NCBI GenBank assembly: GCA_023078555.1
Contig: CM041200.1
Coordinates: 2,550,001 to 2,614,000, forward strand
Direction of reading: 5' to 3'
DNA: 64,000 bases
DNA from: Ulva prolifera
Taxonomy: Eukaryota; Chlorophyta; Ulvophyceae; Ulvales; Ulvaceae
The notes beneath the pieces were generated by a model. It saw nothing but the letters and a program-made list of their open reading frames with translations. It did not search any database and was not told the origin of the DNA. Both the position numbers and the translations under genes were made by a program. How positions within the stretch are numbered: position 1 is the first letter of the stretch; each line of letters begins with the position of its first letter. Below are positions 47,359-59,110 of this stretch, piece by piece.

Positions 47359-50168
47359 CTATGTTGACCGCCTCCACAGTGCCAGCGAGTATTTATCATG
47401 AAGTTCATGAGTGACCGCGAGGCACACCATATCTACATCATCCTCATGCCTGTCCCACTGGGCTGGTCTACAGCAGCCACAAGCTGCCAAAAACGAGAAC
47501 AAAATCACGAGCAACAGCAACAGTGGTCTACATGATGCTGCAGCAGCTGCCCTTGGACGTAGTAGACCTACCTGACTTGAGGTAGGTAGAATCAACATGC
47601 ACACCCATAAAGTCCACAAAGGGCTCGTCATTGACGATACTACCACGCAGATGGGCCGCGCTCATCTCTAACGCCCCCCGGCTCAGCGCAGGCTCCAGCC
47701 CATGCTTTGAGGCCCCGCCGGCAGAGTACAGATGGTCCGACCCTGTTTGTAGCAGCCCGCTCCGCTGCTCCGAGCCTGATTCGGAGATTGACACATCCGG
47801 TTCAGAGCCATGCAGAGCTGGGAGGGACGTGATTGTTCTGGGGGGACCTGCAGTTGACGGTCGAGCCTTGGTACTACCTGCTGTGGGCGGCCTTGTAGTT
47901 CGGGTGTGAGCGGTCGCAGGCCTTGCATCTGCCGGCTTCTTCTTCGGGGAGTTTGAAGCAAAATTTTGAGCGGGCAACGCTGGGGACCCATCTGGTGCCA
48001 GCAGGTTTGTTGTGAGGGCGTCGTCGTCATTTCCCCTGGGCGACGCCAGAGCCTTCTTCAGAGGCCTCTGCAAGCATCCCGATGAGAACTTTCGTCACAT
48101 GGCAAACAGGCTGCATGCACAGACATTGGCAAGGTCTGAAGTTCCCATGCACAAGGCAGCGCACCCACAGTGACTCGACAGGGGATGTGCAAGCGTCAGA
48201 CAGGCGAGAAAATGCGGCACGGGTCGGCGGCGAGGCAGCAGGAGCCTGGCCAGCGGCACTCTTCTTGCCTGGCTTCTCCTGTGCCTTAGCAGGGGATGCT
48301 TGCTTAACTAGGCGAGGCTGAACCTTCGTATCATGACCCGGTCGTCTGCTGGCTACATGCGTGGCCACCGCTACCCTCTGCGTGCACTCCGTGCCACCAT
48401 TGCCTCCAGTTTTCGCGGGCGCCCCAGCAGCCGACCGTTTCCATGTAGACGCGACCTCAGATTCAGCGCCCGTTGGTGAAGCCATATTGACATTACAGGA
48501 CATAGATAGCATGGAATTCCGCGCAGGTTTCACCTCAGACGAGGCGTCAGCCACATCAACATGTCCCGGCATCGGCGATCCAAATGCAGCTGCATGCAGC
48601 GGGACCGCTTTTGCTGTTGGTGGAGAATGACCTGGAACGGCAGAGTGGAGCCCGGCTGGAGTAGGGATGCGTCGGAGCTGCACTGGAGCAGGACGACCAT
48701 CTGCAGGGTATGGTGCTCCTACCGTTGCTACGTGCAATGCAGATGGGCGCTGCAGCTTACCAGCTGACACTGCACCCTTCCTCTGGAGACGCGGGTCCTG
48801 TGGCATTCGATGCGTGACGCTGCTGGCAGCCGGCTCGGTGCTGGCTTCACTGAGGTGTTCGTCAAAGGCGGGCTTACCCTGTTGCACTGGCTGAGTGGTG
48901 TCACCCTCGCAGGGGATGGTGCACACGACAGAGCTTGGAGCTTTGGGGAGAGCGGAAGGCTGGCCAGCGCCGGGATCAGTGTGAGTGGATGTCGGATTGG
49001 GCCGTGGAGGGGGTGGCTGCTTCTGCGCTCCACGTGCTGCGGCCAGACCAGCCTTTGCCTCAAAGCGATTCGCAAGAGCCGCAACAGATTTTGGGATCTC
49101 TCGAGACTGGCGTGTGGAGTCGGTGCTCTTGGTCAATTCACCATGGTTGGGTGTGACCGCATTTGCTGGAATTTTGGCACCAGCAGTGTCATGTTTCTGA
49201 ATTTCTGAGCGCTGTGCAGTACTGTGCTCAATTCTGGTCCGGGTCTTCATGTTGTCCCCTTTAGGCTGGTCTTCAGTCTTCTCTACACCTTCGACATTGG
49301 GAGACTGCAGGGTGGCAAACACCAGCTTCTTGGACGCTTCACTGCCCTGCTTTGCTTGCTGCATGGAAGAACTCCGTGGCACACGGGATGCTGCAGGCTG
49401 GCCTGCGACCTGTTGTCCCATGCTTGCCGCCCGCAGTAGCGCCTCTGTGGAAGGCTTCGAACGATCTCCACGCTTGTGATGCTCTGCACGCATCCTGTTG
49501 CACTGTGTTGCACAAGGATTTTTTCCTTTCCACCGTGCCGATCACTTATGTGTTCGAATCCATGGCACACCTGTGACCAGCTCTGCCACATTCACGTGTG
49601 TCTGTGCAACTTCCCTCTTGCTGCTGCAACGCTTCTGCGATAAGCTTCCATGTGGACGTACTGCATTTGCACCTGAGTTTTCATTGTTGTTGACGCTAGG
49701 ATTCCGTTGCTTCGTTCGCTCCAGACGCTCATTGGCCGCATGCATTTGTTTCAAGTGCTTTTCTTTGAATGCAGCAGTGGACTGCTGTTGGGATGCTGAT
49801 ACTTTTCCTGAAGTAGCAAGGCTGCTACCTGCACTCAGCATCAGGTTGTAGAGTCTGCAACGTTCATGTCGAAACATTGCAATAGAAGTGCATGAGCCTG
49901 CACCTTGAGCATTGGACACTCGGACTGGGTGCGCGCTGATGTCACGGTTCGCTTCCTGCAATGGGGTCCGTCGTACGGCATCAGCAGTGGAGCGCTGCGT
50001 ATCTCCTTGCGTGCTCTCAACGTTGCGCTGCGCTTTCATGTTTGCCGCAACATCTGCCATAATGCCACGCTGCTGCAGCATTGGTCTGTGGCCATCTGCA
50101 AATGGAACGCTACCACAGCTTTCTGAAACCGCGAAAGCACCATCCATGGCAGCTTCAGGTATAGTCAT
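47359..50168 (-). CDS. Unrecognised, largely disordered basic protein with RPxTAG-like repeats
   Basis: Exons read from ATG at 50168: 50168 to about 49572, about 49495-48200, about 48070-47572, and 47462-47359. The last junction is a clean phase-1 GT-AG splice that extends the frame into a charged C-terminus (QWDRHEDDVDMVCLAVTHEL). The rest is rich in Ser, Pro, Ala, Lys, Arg and Thr with almost no hydrophobic core. A short stretch near 47930-47850 repeats RPATA, RPPTAG and RPSTAG, a basic Ser/Thr-Pro style often seen in microtubule-associated proteins. I do not recognise a family. The open frame of nearly 490 codons in the middle exon and consistent splice sites support a real gene. A microtubule or ciliary role would fit the neighbours but is a guess. 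Confidence 0.6.
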
Positions 50169-53100
50169 GGTCTGACCTGCGCAGAAAGAGCAAGTGTATC
50201 GTCATCAGCGGCGCCCACATCGTTGCGATGTTATTGTTAACGCGCAACGGTGAAACTGCACAGTCACGGATCAGCCGCACCTGGCTTTGGTTTATCCAAC
50301 AACGGACTGATGGTATGTGAATATGGGCTAAATTCACACATGTACTGCCCATCTTCGTCCTTCGCGGGGGCACGAGCGCCGGGCCGGAATCGGTAGCTGG
50401 CTGCCATTATTCTTTAGCACCGATGACAAAATACGTGTCACTCTATACAGCAATACTTTATATGATCCCAAAATAGATGTTGCAGAAGGCAATCGTGGTG
50501 TTCGAGTCGGATTGCTGCACGCGCAAGCACCGGAGTAGTTGCAGATTGTTCCGCGATAACGTTATCGGCCTAAACAGAGCATGGCTTCCCCCACAACGTG
50601 CATTAAGCGTGACATATTTCCACGTCTGGATGTGAACCGGTCACAGTGAGGGATGATCAAAGTGCGATGACAGGCCATTGCGCCTATCTTGACGTGCAGT
50701 TTCACCTGTAGCCATGCTGTCGCAGGCTGACACGATCGCTGGTGGTGCTCGCGCTCGATCAGCAGCAGTGCATCTCTGAGAAGCGAGGATGTGGAACTCA
50801 TATCGCTGTGCAAGTTCCTGTTGTGAATGGTATGCGCATGTAGAAAGTCTACCACGCTTGGCATGTACCGGGCGACTCGGTATCGGCAAGATGCCAGCTT
50901 GTATCAAGCTGTGAAGCCCGGCGCTCGGTATATATGCCACACGGAAGAAAGCCTATAGTAGAGACGTACTTGATCCTCATCAGTGTTGCTGACGTGGCGT
51001 GTTTGGGGCAGGCATTACCCAGGCCACCTGCGCTGCCCAGACCCGCTTGGCGGCAATCCGAGCATTAGCGATTAATTCTCGTACATTAAGGCCGTCTTTT
51101 CACAATGCGTAGTCATCATAAAAAAGGCAAGCAGACAAAGTTTGTAGCACCACCCAGGTCAGGATCAATCTTGTTGGCGTCTTTGCAATGCTGGTTACGG
51201 GATGTTTGCTCGTGTTGATCGCCGTGCGGTTGTAACGTCACCATTTCCAACTCTGCTCCCATGGCTCTTCCTAGGCCCTATAGCTCCTTTGGCTGCATTT
51301 CTCCTGTAAGGTATCTAAGCAGCCTTTGCTGAGTGACCGCATTAGTCTTGGTGGATCCGAAACAACTTTCTGGTGCCCCGAACTCGAGACTGTATGTGCC
51401 CCTGCCTGCTTTGGCAACTGCACGTTGAGGCTGTTTCACGTTGAAGCTTTTGCTAGCTCAGGCCCAATCAAAACTCGTGTGATCGGTTGTTGCAGTCTGA
51501 CACCCCAAGAAGCATCCGGCAGCACATTAGCAATCGTCACCGTTACAGCCGTGATCATCGGAGCATTGTTCTGGCGCGCGAGGCGGTCTCTTAAGCCGGG
51601 AGGTCGCACATCGTCCCAGGTACCAGCTTCATGCAATTGCCATCGCCATGTAACGAGAGCACGGCTGATGCTCAAGCCTAGTGAAATCAATGTACCTTGT
51701 GGCCTGTATCAGGTGTTCAGAGCTGGCCAGTAGTTCTTGTTCTCTTACGTTGAGGTGATGCAGGGTGCAGCAGTGCCCAGGTCTGCCCCAGCAAAAACGC
51801 AAGGTGGAAGACGGGTGAACAACAAGAAAAAATCGAAATCGAAAAAGAAACAAGAAGAGCACCAAAAAGAAACTAAGAAGTGAGCCTTCCATAGTTTTGT
51901 TTGGTCCAGACGTGTACTTGTCCCGGCGGATCTGTGTTCCAGACAACCCAGAGGAATCTCTTCGAACTCTGCCGGCCGAGGCCGCCCGGATCCTGCTGTC
52001 AGAGTCTTGCATGGAGTCATGTGCCACAATAGTCTTGTGATATGCCCTAACAGTTTGAGCCTTGCTGCAGAACAAAGAGTAGTGCTCCAGACGATGGTGG
52101 TGATAGCGTGCTGTACACTAATCATCGGTACTTCAGGAACCCCAACGGAGGGGCTGTGCCATTGGCGGCCCCAACGCCACAACCCAAGTGAAGATTCCTG
52201 ATCGAGCATCGTGGCAGGGTTCTCATATTTCCCATCGGCAGATCTCCTGCCATGTCTGCCGGCTGGTCCACCATGACGTGGAACACATACGAGATTACTC
52301 CTGCCACACTAGCTGCATTCTGTATCCTGGCATGGCAGTGTTTCAGGCTGTCGAATTGCATAGACAGACGCGCCAAATGAAGCGGCCTTGACTACGGTCG
52401 TACATGGCCGAGTCCTGTTGCCATGCACGCTTCTCTGTTCGTTTCACTTGCAGTTCAGGTACCCGTTCGTATCTCTGCAATGCATCTGCCGCAGTATGTT
52501 AAGTGTCCTTGACGCCCATCTGTCAATCCGAGTTCATGTGCATGGTTCCTCCAGTTTTCCAAGTACTGTACCGCGGTTCTGGCAGAATGATTCAATTGCA
52601 GCACCGATGGGCGCCAGCTACATTGTAATGTGTTTCAGTGCTGGACCAGCACTGCTGCTCTGTGGCCACCTGGATTGAAGCAAGGATTGGAAGGGTTGAT
52701 TATGCATCTCTGCATCTACATCGTTGTGGCAGTATTCCGAATCAACATTCAAAGCCATACTAACCTGCATGTGCGAGCTCTGCGTAGCCAAGCAAATTCT
52801 AGGTCTGCCGTCTCTGCTGATTCGTGGACCACTCAAGGTTAGTCTGCGCGTCGTGAATATCAAGCTTACCTTTACCTACTAGCAGTGAGCAACTTGAACA
52901 GACTAAGAAAGCACAGCACTTGCCAATGGTCACGAGGAACCGGATTCCATGGTGCACTTTGTTGCAGTGCAGGTCTGAACTTCTCAGGACACAGTGCCTG
53001 CTATCGCTGTCCGTTGTGAGCCATGTGGATCAGTCATCAAAACTACTGGTATGAGCGACCACCCCAGTAGACGTATGGCTGATGACACATTCCTGATAGA

Positions 53101-55500
53101 TAGGAGAGCAATCACGCAGCACCCACATCAGTGCACTGCAAAAAATATACTGCTGATCGCAAGCTCTGTAGAATGTAGAGCCTTTGCACTGCTGGTGGAA
53201 CGCTGCCACAATGTCAATACAGTCATCACAATATTGCAGGCAGTGATATTGAGCTATCGTGTGCACAATAGCCGAAAGTCTACATCTATACAAAGTGCTT
53301 GTATGGCTCCATGTACCACGTGCTGTCCTAATTTGGTGATGGTCGATGTGTTTGCTGAACCAGTACAGGCCTGCATCACTGCGATTGGTGCGCATCAAAA
53401 TATCTGCCGCCGGCCGGAGCAGCAGTGTCGGCATGGCCTGACACTGAGTGGGATGGCGCTCCAAGTGAGTAGAGCCCAGGCAGGCCCAACAGATGAAGCG
53501 GTGATTGCTGCAATTTGTATTGACGTGGGCGATGTACCTGTGTGCAGGCATGCACAAGGGTGACCGAGGATTGGCGCACACCTGTTGGAGTTACCAAACT
53601 GGGCATCACAACTCACTCAGTCGCGCATCGGCCACGGCAAGGGGTGAACAGGTGGAACATTGAACAGTCCAAAAGTCAGCGGCCAGTCAGCGGTCTCAGG
53701 GGCTTCGATCGCCGCGGAAAACACGCCAAGGGACAGCCACACAGCGGCCGTGGCAGCACTCACAACAGCATCACATGCACGACCGCCATGCACACGGGGG
53801 CCACCACCGGGCGGACACAGGCACCCCGCACGCAGGCTGGCACCGGGCCTGCACTCTGCAATGCCATTGCCTGGTCAGACAGAAAAGGCATGGTGCCGGC
53901 AGTTCACATCTGTAGGGCAAATCGGCACGGCCACGGCCGGTCCGAGTGGGGGCGCCATATATAATACTATGAGGGGGAATTTTCAACTGGAGGGACATGA
54001 TAGCGTGCACCGCTGTAATGGGCATGGTCACATACTGCAGGTGGACATATATGTGCATATTGCTGTCTCATCAGAAGCGAGCTGAAGCCCTTACATGTTG
54101 ATCTACGGAGATGGCGTAAGACAATGGAGAAAGCTCGCACTCATTCTTGAGTGGGCTACCAGCGCTGTTTCTAAGGATCTGCCCTCTTCAGGTGTCAGAT
54201 AGCCACCAGGCGAGTGAGGTATTCATGATTTGGCAACAGATATGAAAAGAGCCCTGTAAGAAAGCATGTACGTGTCGCCTGCATCCCACGTGATCACATG
54301 GGAGCCGCTAAACCCTTGGTTGGTGCATTATATGCGGGACCTATAGGAAAAACACAACCGCCACCACGTCAGCCATGGCATCCATGGACATCAGAGTGTC
54401 CACTAGTCGCTCCCCTGGCTTTTCTTCATGGAACCAGGCATGCTTATGTCGGAATGCAGTCAGGCTGTGCCTTGCACATCATTTGTGTGTTGACAGAAGT
54501 ACACAGAGAGCTGCACTTGCAATTGTTAATGTGTCATCTTGAAAACGATTTCAGTACCAAAAGCCACAATCCTGAAGTGCCAAGAGACTATCAAAACCAA
54601 ACCACAATTCGCAACGTGTCGCTCGACGAAAAGAACAGTCAGCCGCTTCTGCACGGATAAGGCTCTGGGTTCTGATGCTCCCGTCTCATGTTTCGGCATT
54701 TTCTTGGCCTTCTGGAGCAGCTGACACGCAATGACCCATACGATTTGCTGAAGATGTGTAGGACAGCCAAGTACACTTGAATTGACTTAGGCATACCCTT
54801 ATCGGACCTTGATCACTCCGAATAGGACCTGAGAAAAGAATCGGGACTACATGCTGAAAAAGCAAACCATCGCAAGACCTCCTTCAGACAACCGCACGGG
54901 GTGCTCGCAGGCCCTCTGCTTGTGCTAACCGAGGTGGTCATGCACGGTTGTTCGGGGTCCCCAATCGCACGCGAAAGCGAGACCATGGTCCCCCGAAGTT
55001 TTTGTACCATCCACAACTCTCTGGTTGGATATTGCTCCTGCGAAGGGGCGGTCGCCAAATGCTGCGGTGTACCTGCAGGCTGCCGACGGCGCTTATACGC
55101 CGGCCAAGTCCCGTCTGATGACCTCTCGCCGCTTACAGGTCATCCGGCCTGAGCGGTGGGGTGCCCCTCGGGAGCCCCGCCCGCCTGACGCCACCAACCG
55201 ATGGCCTCTGACTCCAGCTAGGCCGGGTCCGATGGGCGTGCGGGATGCCTTCATTGGCATGTGCAGGGATTGCGGAGACGGCTTGGGCGATGCATTGTCC
55301 TGGGTACGGTGCGGCGTGGGCCGGGGAGGCTGCATGGCGGTGTGCTGGGCTGGCGTGGTGTGCTGTGGCTCGGGGGGTGGGGGTGGGGTGTGGGGCTAGG
55401 GCGGCCCCCGGCAATCGGGCGGCCATGATGGGCGGCCTCAGGCAGCAGTGTGTTGGGCGTGGCCCTGTCGTACGGCGGCGGGCGTTGTGGTGTTGGCGGT
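50169..55500. other. Gene-poor region
   Basis: No recognisable gene over about 5.3 kb. Lower GC, scattered open frames of up to 189 codons (52994-53563) without homology. A Lys-rich small frame at 51758-51883, followed by a protein-like frame to about 52040, is noted separately. No transposon ends, tRNA or array seen. Confidence 0.4.
51758..52040 (+). other. Possible Lys-rich small ORF and adjoining exon-like frame
   Basis: An ATG at 51758 opens a 41-codon frame ending in a block of Lys, Ser, Gln and Glu (KKKSKSKKKQEEHQKETKK). Immediately after its stop, another frame reads VYLSRRICVPDNPEESLRTL and stays open to the TGA at about 52040. Both look more protein-like than their surroundings, but no splice pair joins them and no family is recognised. 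Confidence 0.2.
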
Positions 55501-55534
55501 TGTGTTGTGTGTGGGCCGTGGGGTCTGTGCGTGC

Positions 55535-55790
55535 GTGTGTGGGTGTGTGGGTGTGTGCTTGGCGGTCTGCGGATCTGTGTCGTTTGCTGCGCCGGTGATG
55601 GGTGAGATGTGCGTGGGTGTCTTGGTGTTTGCTTCGTCTGCTTGCTACTTTCGTGGTGCTGCCTGCCTTGGTGTATTTGTTTGCTTTGCCATATAATGGC
55701 CCGGTATGTGTAACTTGATAGCCTTGCTGCCTTTGTCCTTGTAACACGCCGGCCAAGATCCTCTGATCATGGTCCTTGCTGCAGGCATGG
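55535..55790 (-). repeat. Dispersed repeat copy 1
   Basis: Read on the minus strand, this contains GGCAGGCAGCACCACGAAAG (at 55668-55648) followed by a CA-rich stretch with AGACACCCACGCA and CGCAGACCGC. The same ordered set of blocks occurs on the plus strand at about 63420-63700. By eye the core of about 150 bases is roughly three quarters identical. Element type unknown. Confidence 0.55.
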
Positions 55791-55820
55791 CCTGCGTGGG
55801 CCTCAGGACCAGTGCTCCAC

Positions 55821-56022
55821 AAACCGATCGGTTTCCCGACAAAAATTGGAAAAAGCGGGGAAACCGATCGACGGCCAGCGAAGCGAGTCGTCAGGTTTTC
55901 CCGCCGACGGGAGGGGTCTCGTGGTAAAAACCGATCGTTTTCCCGCCACATTTCGACATTTTTCGCACAATATCAACGCGTGGCCACGACGAGCGAAGTG
56001 AGCCTTCGGTTTTCCCGCCAGG
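55821..56022. promoter_or_regulatory. Cluster of E2F-like sites and AAACCGATCG repeats
   Basis: TTTTCCCGCC, a full E2F/DP consensus, occurs three times on the plus strand (about 55896, 55938 and 56010). A TTTCCCCGC variant lies on the minus strand near 55855. A perfect 14-base palindrome AAACCGATCGGTTT is at 55821-55834, and AAACCGATCG recurs at 55861 and 55929. Two of the E2F sites share a longer repeated flank (AGCGAAG-GAG-rich). Whether this drives a gene is unknown. Confidence 0.45.
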
Positions 56023-57320
56023 AAAAATTCAACTGTAGAGCACTGCTCAGGACTGGGAGTTGAAAATGTGCACAATTTTGCACAATGTGCACAGGCCCTC
56101 GAGATTGAGCTCAGGCTGAGTACAACGTGCGTGTAAGTTTCTGGCGCTACGACAGCACCCAGATTTGCTTTGTGGTTTAGCAAGGTCGCCGGAGGCACGT
56201 ATCTAGTTCCACTTGCAAGGCTCGTTGCGCACTGCAGGGCCACCGCGGTGCACCGTTATGACGTTGGCCATATGCCACGCATCTCACACCTCGCGGTCTG
56301 AGCTCATGATCAGACAAGGGACACGAGCATGCACTCGAAGCATACGCACCAACGTGATGGCCATGTATTGGTGACGGCGTCCACACCGCTGTTGCAACCC
56401 GACCGTACCGTGCATGCCTTCATATACGTCGTATACGTCGTAGCCATTGATGCTGACGCGCGTGGCTGCCTGCCCGCGGCTGCACGAACGCGCCCGTCCT
56501 CGCGCGCCAGTACCGTTGCTGCTCCCAGTACCTGCCCATGCATCTGGCGACATGGCCAGGTTGGACGGCCTGCGACGGCAAGCGTGCATCAAGCGAGCGC
56601 GCATCCAGTATACTGATCTAGTGACAATGTCACCGTGTCAGAAAGTGTAGGTGTTCTGTTTGCTACTCAGCCAATCCTGCCACGGCACGCTCACACTGCA
56701 GTATCGCATTGCGCCACATACATTTGTAGCTTCTCTGATCGATTCGCAAATCCAATGATATATACAAGGTGCTCCTCTGGTATTCCTGTATGAGTGTGCT
56801 CTGCTGCTATGCACAAAAACAAGTTTCGTACATCGTCCCGTCGACCGCGTTGCCCCGAGACTTCCAGTTCCAGATCAACCCACTGTTCTTGCTTCGGAGA
56901 TGAACCTACAAATGTTTTATTGCGATTGCAAACTCGATGTGAGCCGTTCTGCCACGGCCTTTGTGATCATTACGTATGGCAACGCTGCCTGGCAGCCGTG
57001 TGTCACAGGCGACAGCTGTATGGGTATGATCAACGTCCATCAACAACGTCCTCACGCAACATGTTTGCGTAAGTTTGAGGCTTTGTTTCGGCTCTTATGC
57101 TTGATGATCGTATTCTCGGGTGTGGACACATGGAGATTCCCCATGTCCTGCAGTACCGCTGCAATTAGAATGTGGAACGTGTGGTCCGTCGCGACAACCT
57201 GTCAGAGTTTTGGTATGGTTTGGTGTTGTTATGCGCTCCTCGCTGCTATTTGTGTTGCCCAGGTTGAGTACGAACCAACGTGACACGGAACGTGACACTC
57301 GAGTAAGGATGCTTCATTAC
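56023..57320. other. Upstream region of the first surface-protein gene
   Basis: No gene recognised. An open frame at 56900-57283 ends with a signal-like stretch (MVWCCYALLAAICVAQ, near 57215-57262) followed by a possible donor, but its phase does not fit the next supported exon. Confidence 0.25.
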
Positions 57321-57374
57321 TCTATGTGTGCCCAATCCATCACAGTTACACTAAGTGGGTCATATTCTGCAGGA

Positions 57375-59110
57375 CTGTCTTGGCCTACGCGGCCGTGGGG
57401 CTCGCTGGCGTATTGGCTGTTACTGGCCAGCCTGCAGGTGGGCCCTTCTGATGTGCGTGGACCTGGGGTATGAGCTGGCGAGGCTCACCATTTGTGTACA
57501 TTTCATGCAATCGCGATGACTTCCTTCGCGTGTTCTGCCGCGCATGCGTCACCCTTTCTGATCGTGTAGTGCATGGAATATGCAGGTGTTCCAATCGCGA
57601 CGGGCGTCGCAGGCACCACCAGCATGTGCTCCGCTGCCGGCGTCGAGTACTCCGGCCGCTGGAGTATTCCCGGCAACGGTATCACAGTTGAAACGCTGGA
57701 GGAGTGCGCCGCGATGTGCGAAGGGGACGCACAGTGCAGCGGCGCGACTTGGATCGCATGGGAGCCTAGCCAGGCTAACCCTCCAGACAACTGCTGGTTC
57801 AAGGCCTGGGACCCCGCCGCCGCTGCGGTGCCCTGCCAACCCTCCAACTCCCCAGACGGCCGCACATACGCCGCAATCATAACCCTCCCCACCGGCGCCA
57901 CCGATTGTGCTGCCATCCCATACCTGCCAGACCCGTCCATTGACTGCGTCCAGGAGAAAGAGGACTTTGGTCAGTTCTCAGGCTCCAGTCCCGTACTGGG
58001 CCCAGCAGAAGGTCCAATGGCAGAAATCGTCGCCGGTCCAGAAGCCGCAGGTCCTACGGCTGTTGCCCCTGAAGTTGAAGCTGTTGCACCTATCGCTGAG
58101 CCCACGGGCGCCGTTCTGGTTGCGTACGAAGGTCTTGACACACTCGAGCCCCCCTTCATCGCGTACAGCGGTGCCGATTACAGTCCCAACCAGAAGCCTC
58201 CACCTATGGTGGCTGTGGAGAACGTGATGACCGGTTTCATAGCAGACAGCGTGCTTGATTGCGCTTCCGCATGCAATGACAACCCAGCCTGCAATGCCGC
58301 CTCGTACTACGGCAATAACCCCATGGACACCTGGCCTGCGGGCGCTACATGCTGGATGAAGACCCTCGGAGTGCCGTGTGAGCTGCCGTTCGACCATGAG
58401 GAAACAGAGTTGCCTGGCTCCGTCTTCCTCCTTGCACAGGAGAGCTGTGGTGCGCCCCAGCCACACCTCCGCCCCCCTTCATCCCCCTTCCCCACATCCA
58501 CTGCTCCATTCACATTTAGCTCTCAACGCATTGGTGACAGAGTTGTGCTTGCAGCGGCCGCGCCCGTCGGAATGGCTGGTGCTGTGTCATGAGCAAAGTT
58601 TGTGGTGTAGGTGTGATCGCTCCGACAGCGGCTCTGATCCCTGGCATGGCACCTGATATGGCACCTGACATGGCCCCACTTGATACAGCACCACTCGATG
58701 GGCCAATGCTCGTGGCTCCAGGCGAGGCTCCCCTCGACGGGACTGTGCTTGCCGATGGTCCTGCCCTGGCTCCCACCGACACGACTCGCGACTTTGTGTT
58801 TGGGGCCAGCCTCGCGCCGACCGATGCTGGTGTCCCACTGCCTGTTGACGCCACAGACCCCGTTGCTGTCGACCCGATCCAGGGCCCCCTTCTCACAACT
58901 GATGTTCAGTCCCCAGAGCCAGCAGCTGTGCCAGTGGACGCCGGCCTTGGCGTAGATGATGGAGGCATTGAGGACTTTGATGACTCAGCCTCAGATGAGA
59001 CGACCCCGGAAGCTAGTACCATCGATGGTGATGTGGATGGTGCCACTGGCCTTTCCGCGGCCCTCATGACCGCGGCCCTCATGTTCGCCACCGTCTGCCT
59101 GCTGGCCTGA
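57375..59110 (+). CDS. PAN/Apple-like secreted surface protein, probably GPI-anchored (copy A)
   Basis: Supported exons are 57586-58449 and 58611-59110, joined in phase 1. A hydrophobic first exon near 57375-57445 (TVLAYAAVGLAGVLAV) ends in the required phase but lacks a visible ATG, so the start is unresolved. Exon 2 holds two Cys-rich modules. The first (57615-57900) has the PAN/Apple pattern ECAAMC, QCSGATW and NCWFKAW. The second (58220-58445) has CASACNDNPACNAASYYG, CWMKTLGVPC and FLLAQESC. Exon 3 encodes a Pro/Ala/Asp-rich stretch with MAPD and APLDG repeats, an acidic segment, and a terminal hydrophobic run (GLSAALMTAALMFATVCLLA) ending at the stop, typical of a GPI-attachment signal. 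PAN modules bind proteins or sugars outside the cell. A paralogue follows at 60997. No enzyme activity is suggested. Confidence 0.65.

Noticed and set aside
52994-53563. 189-codon plus-strand frame
   Set aside because: No homology, no splice support, and a similar-length frame exists on the opposite strand.
55133-55951. 272-codon minus-strand open frame
   Set aside because: It runs through the repeat and the E2F-like cluster; His/Thr/Pro-rich low complexity with no domain.
57215-57262. MVWCCYALLAAICVAQ as the signal exon of copy A
   Set aside because: The donor after it is phase 0, but the next supported exon needs phase 1.
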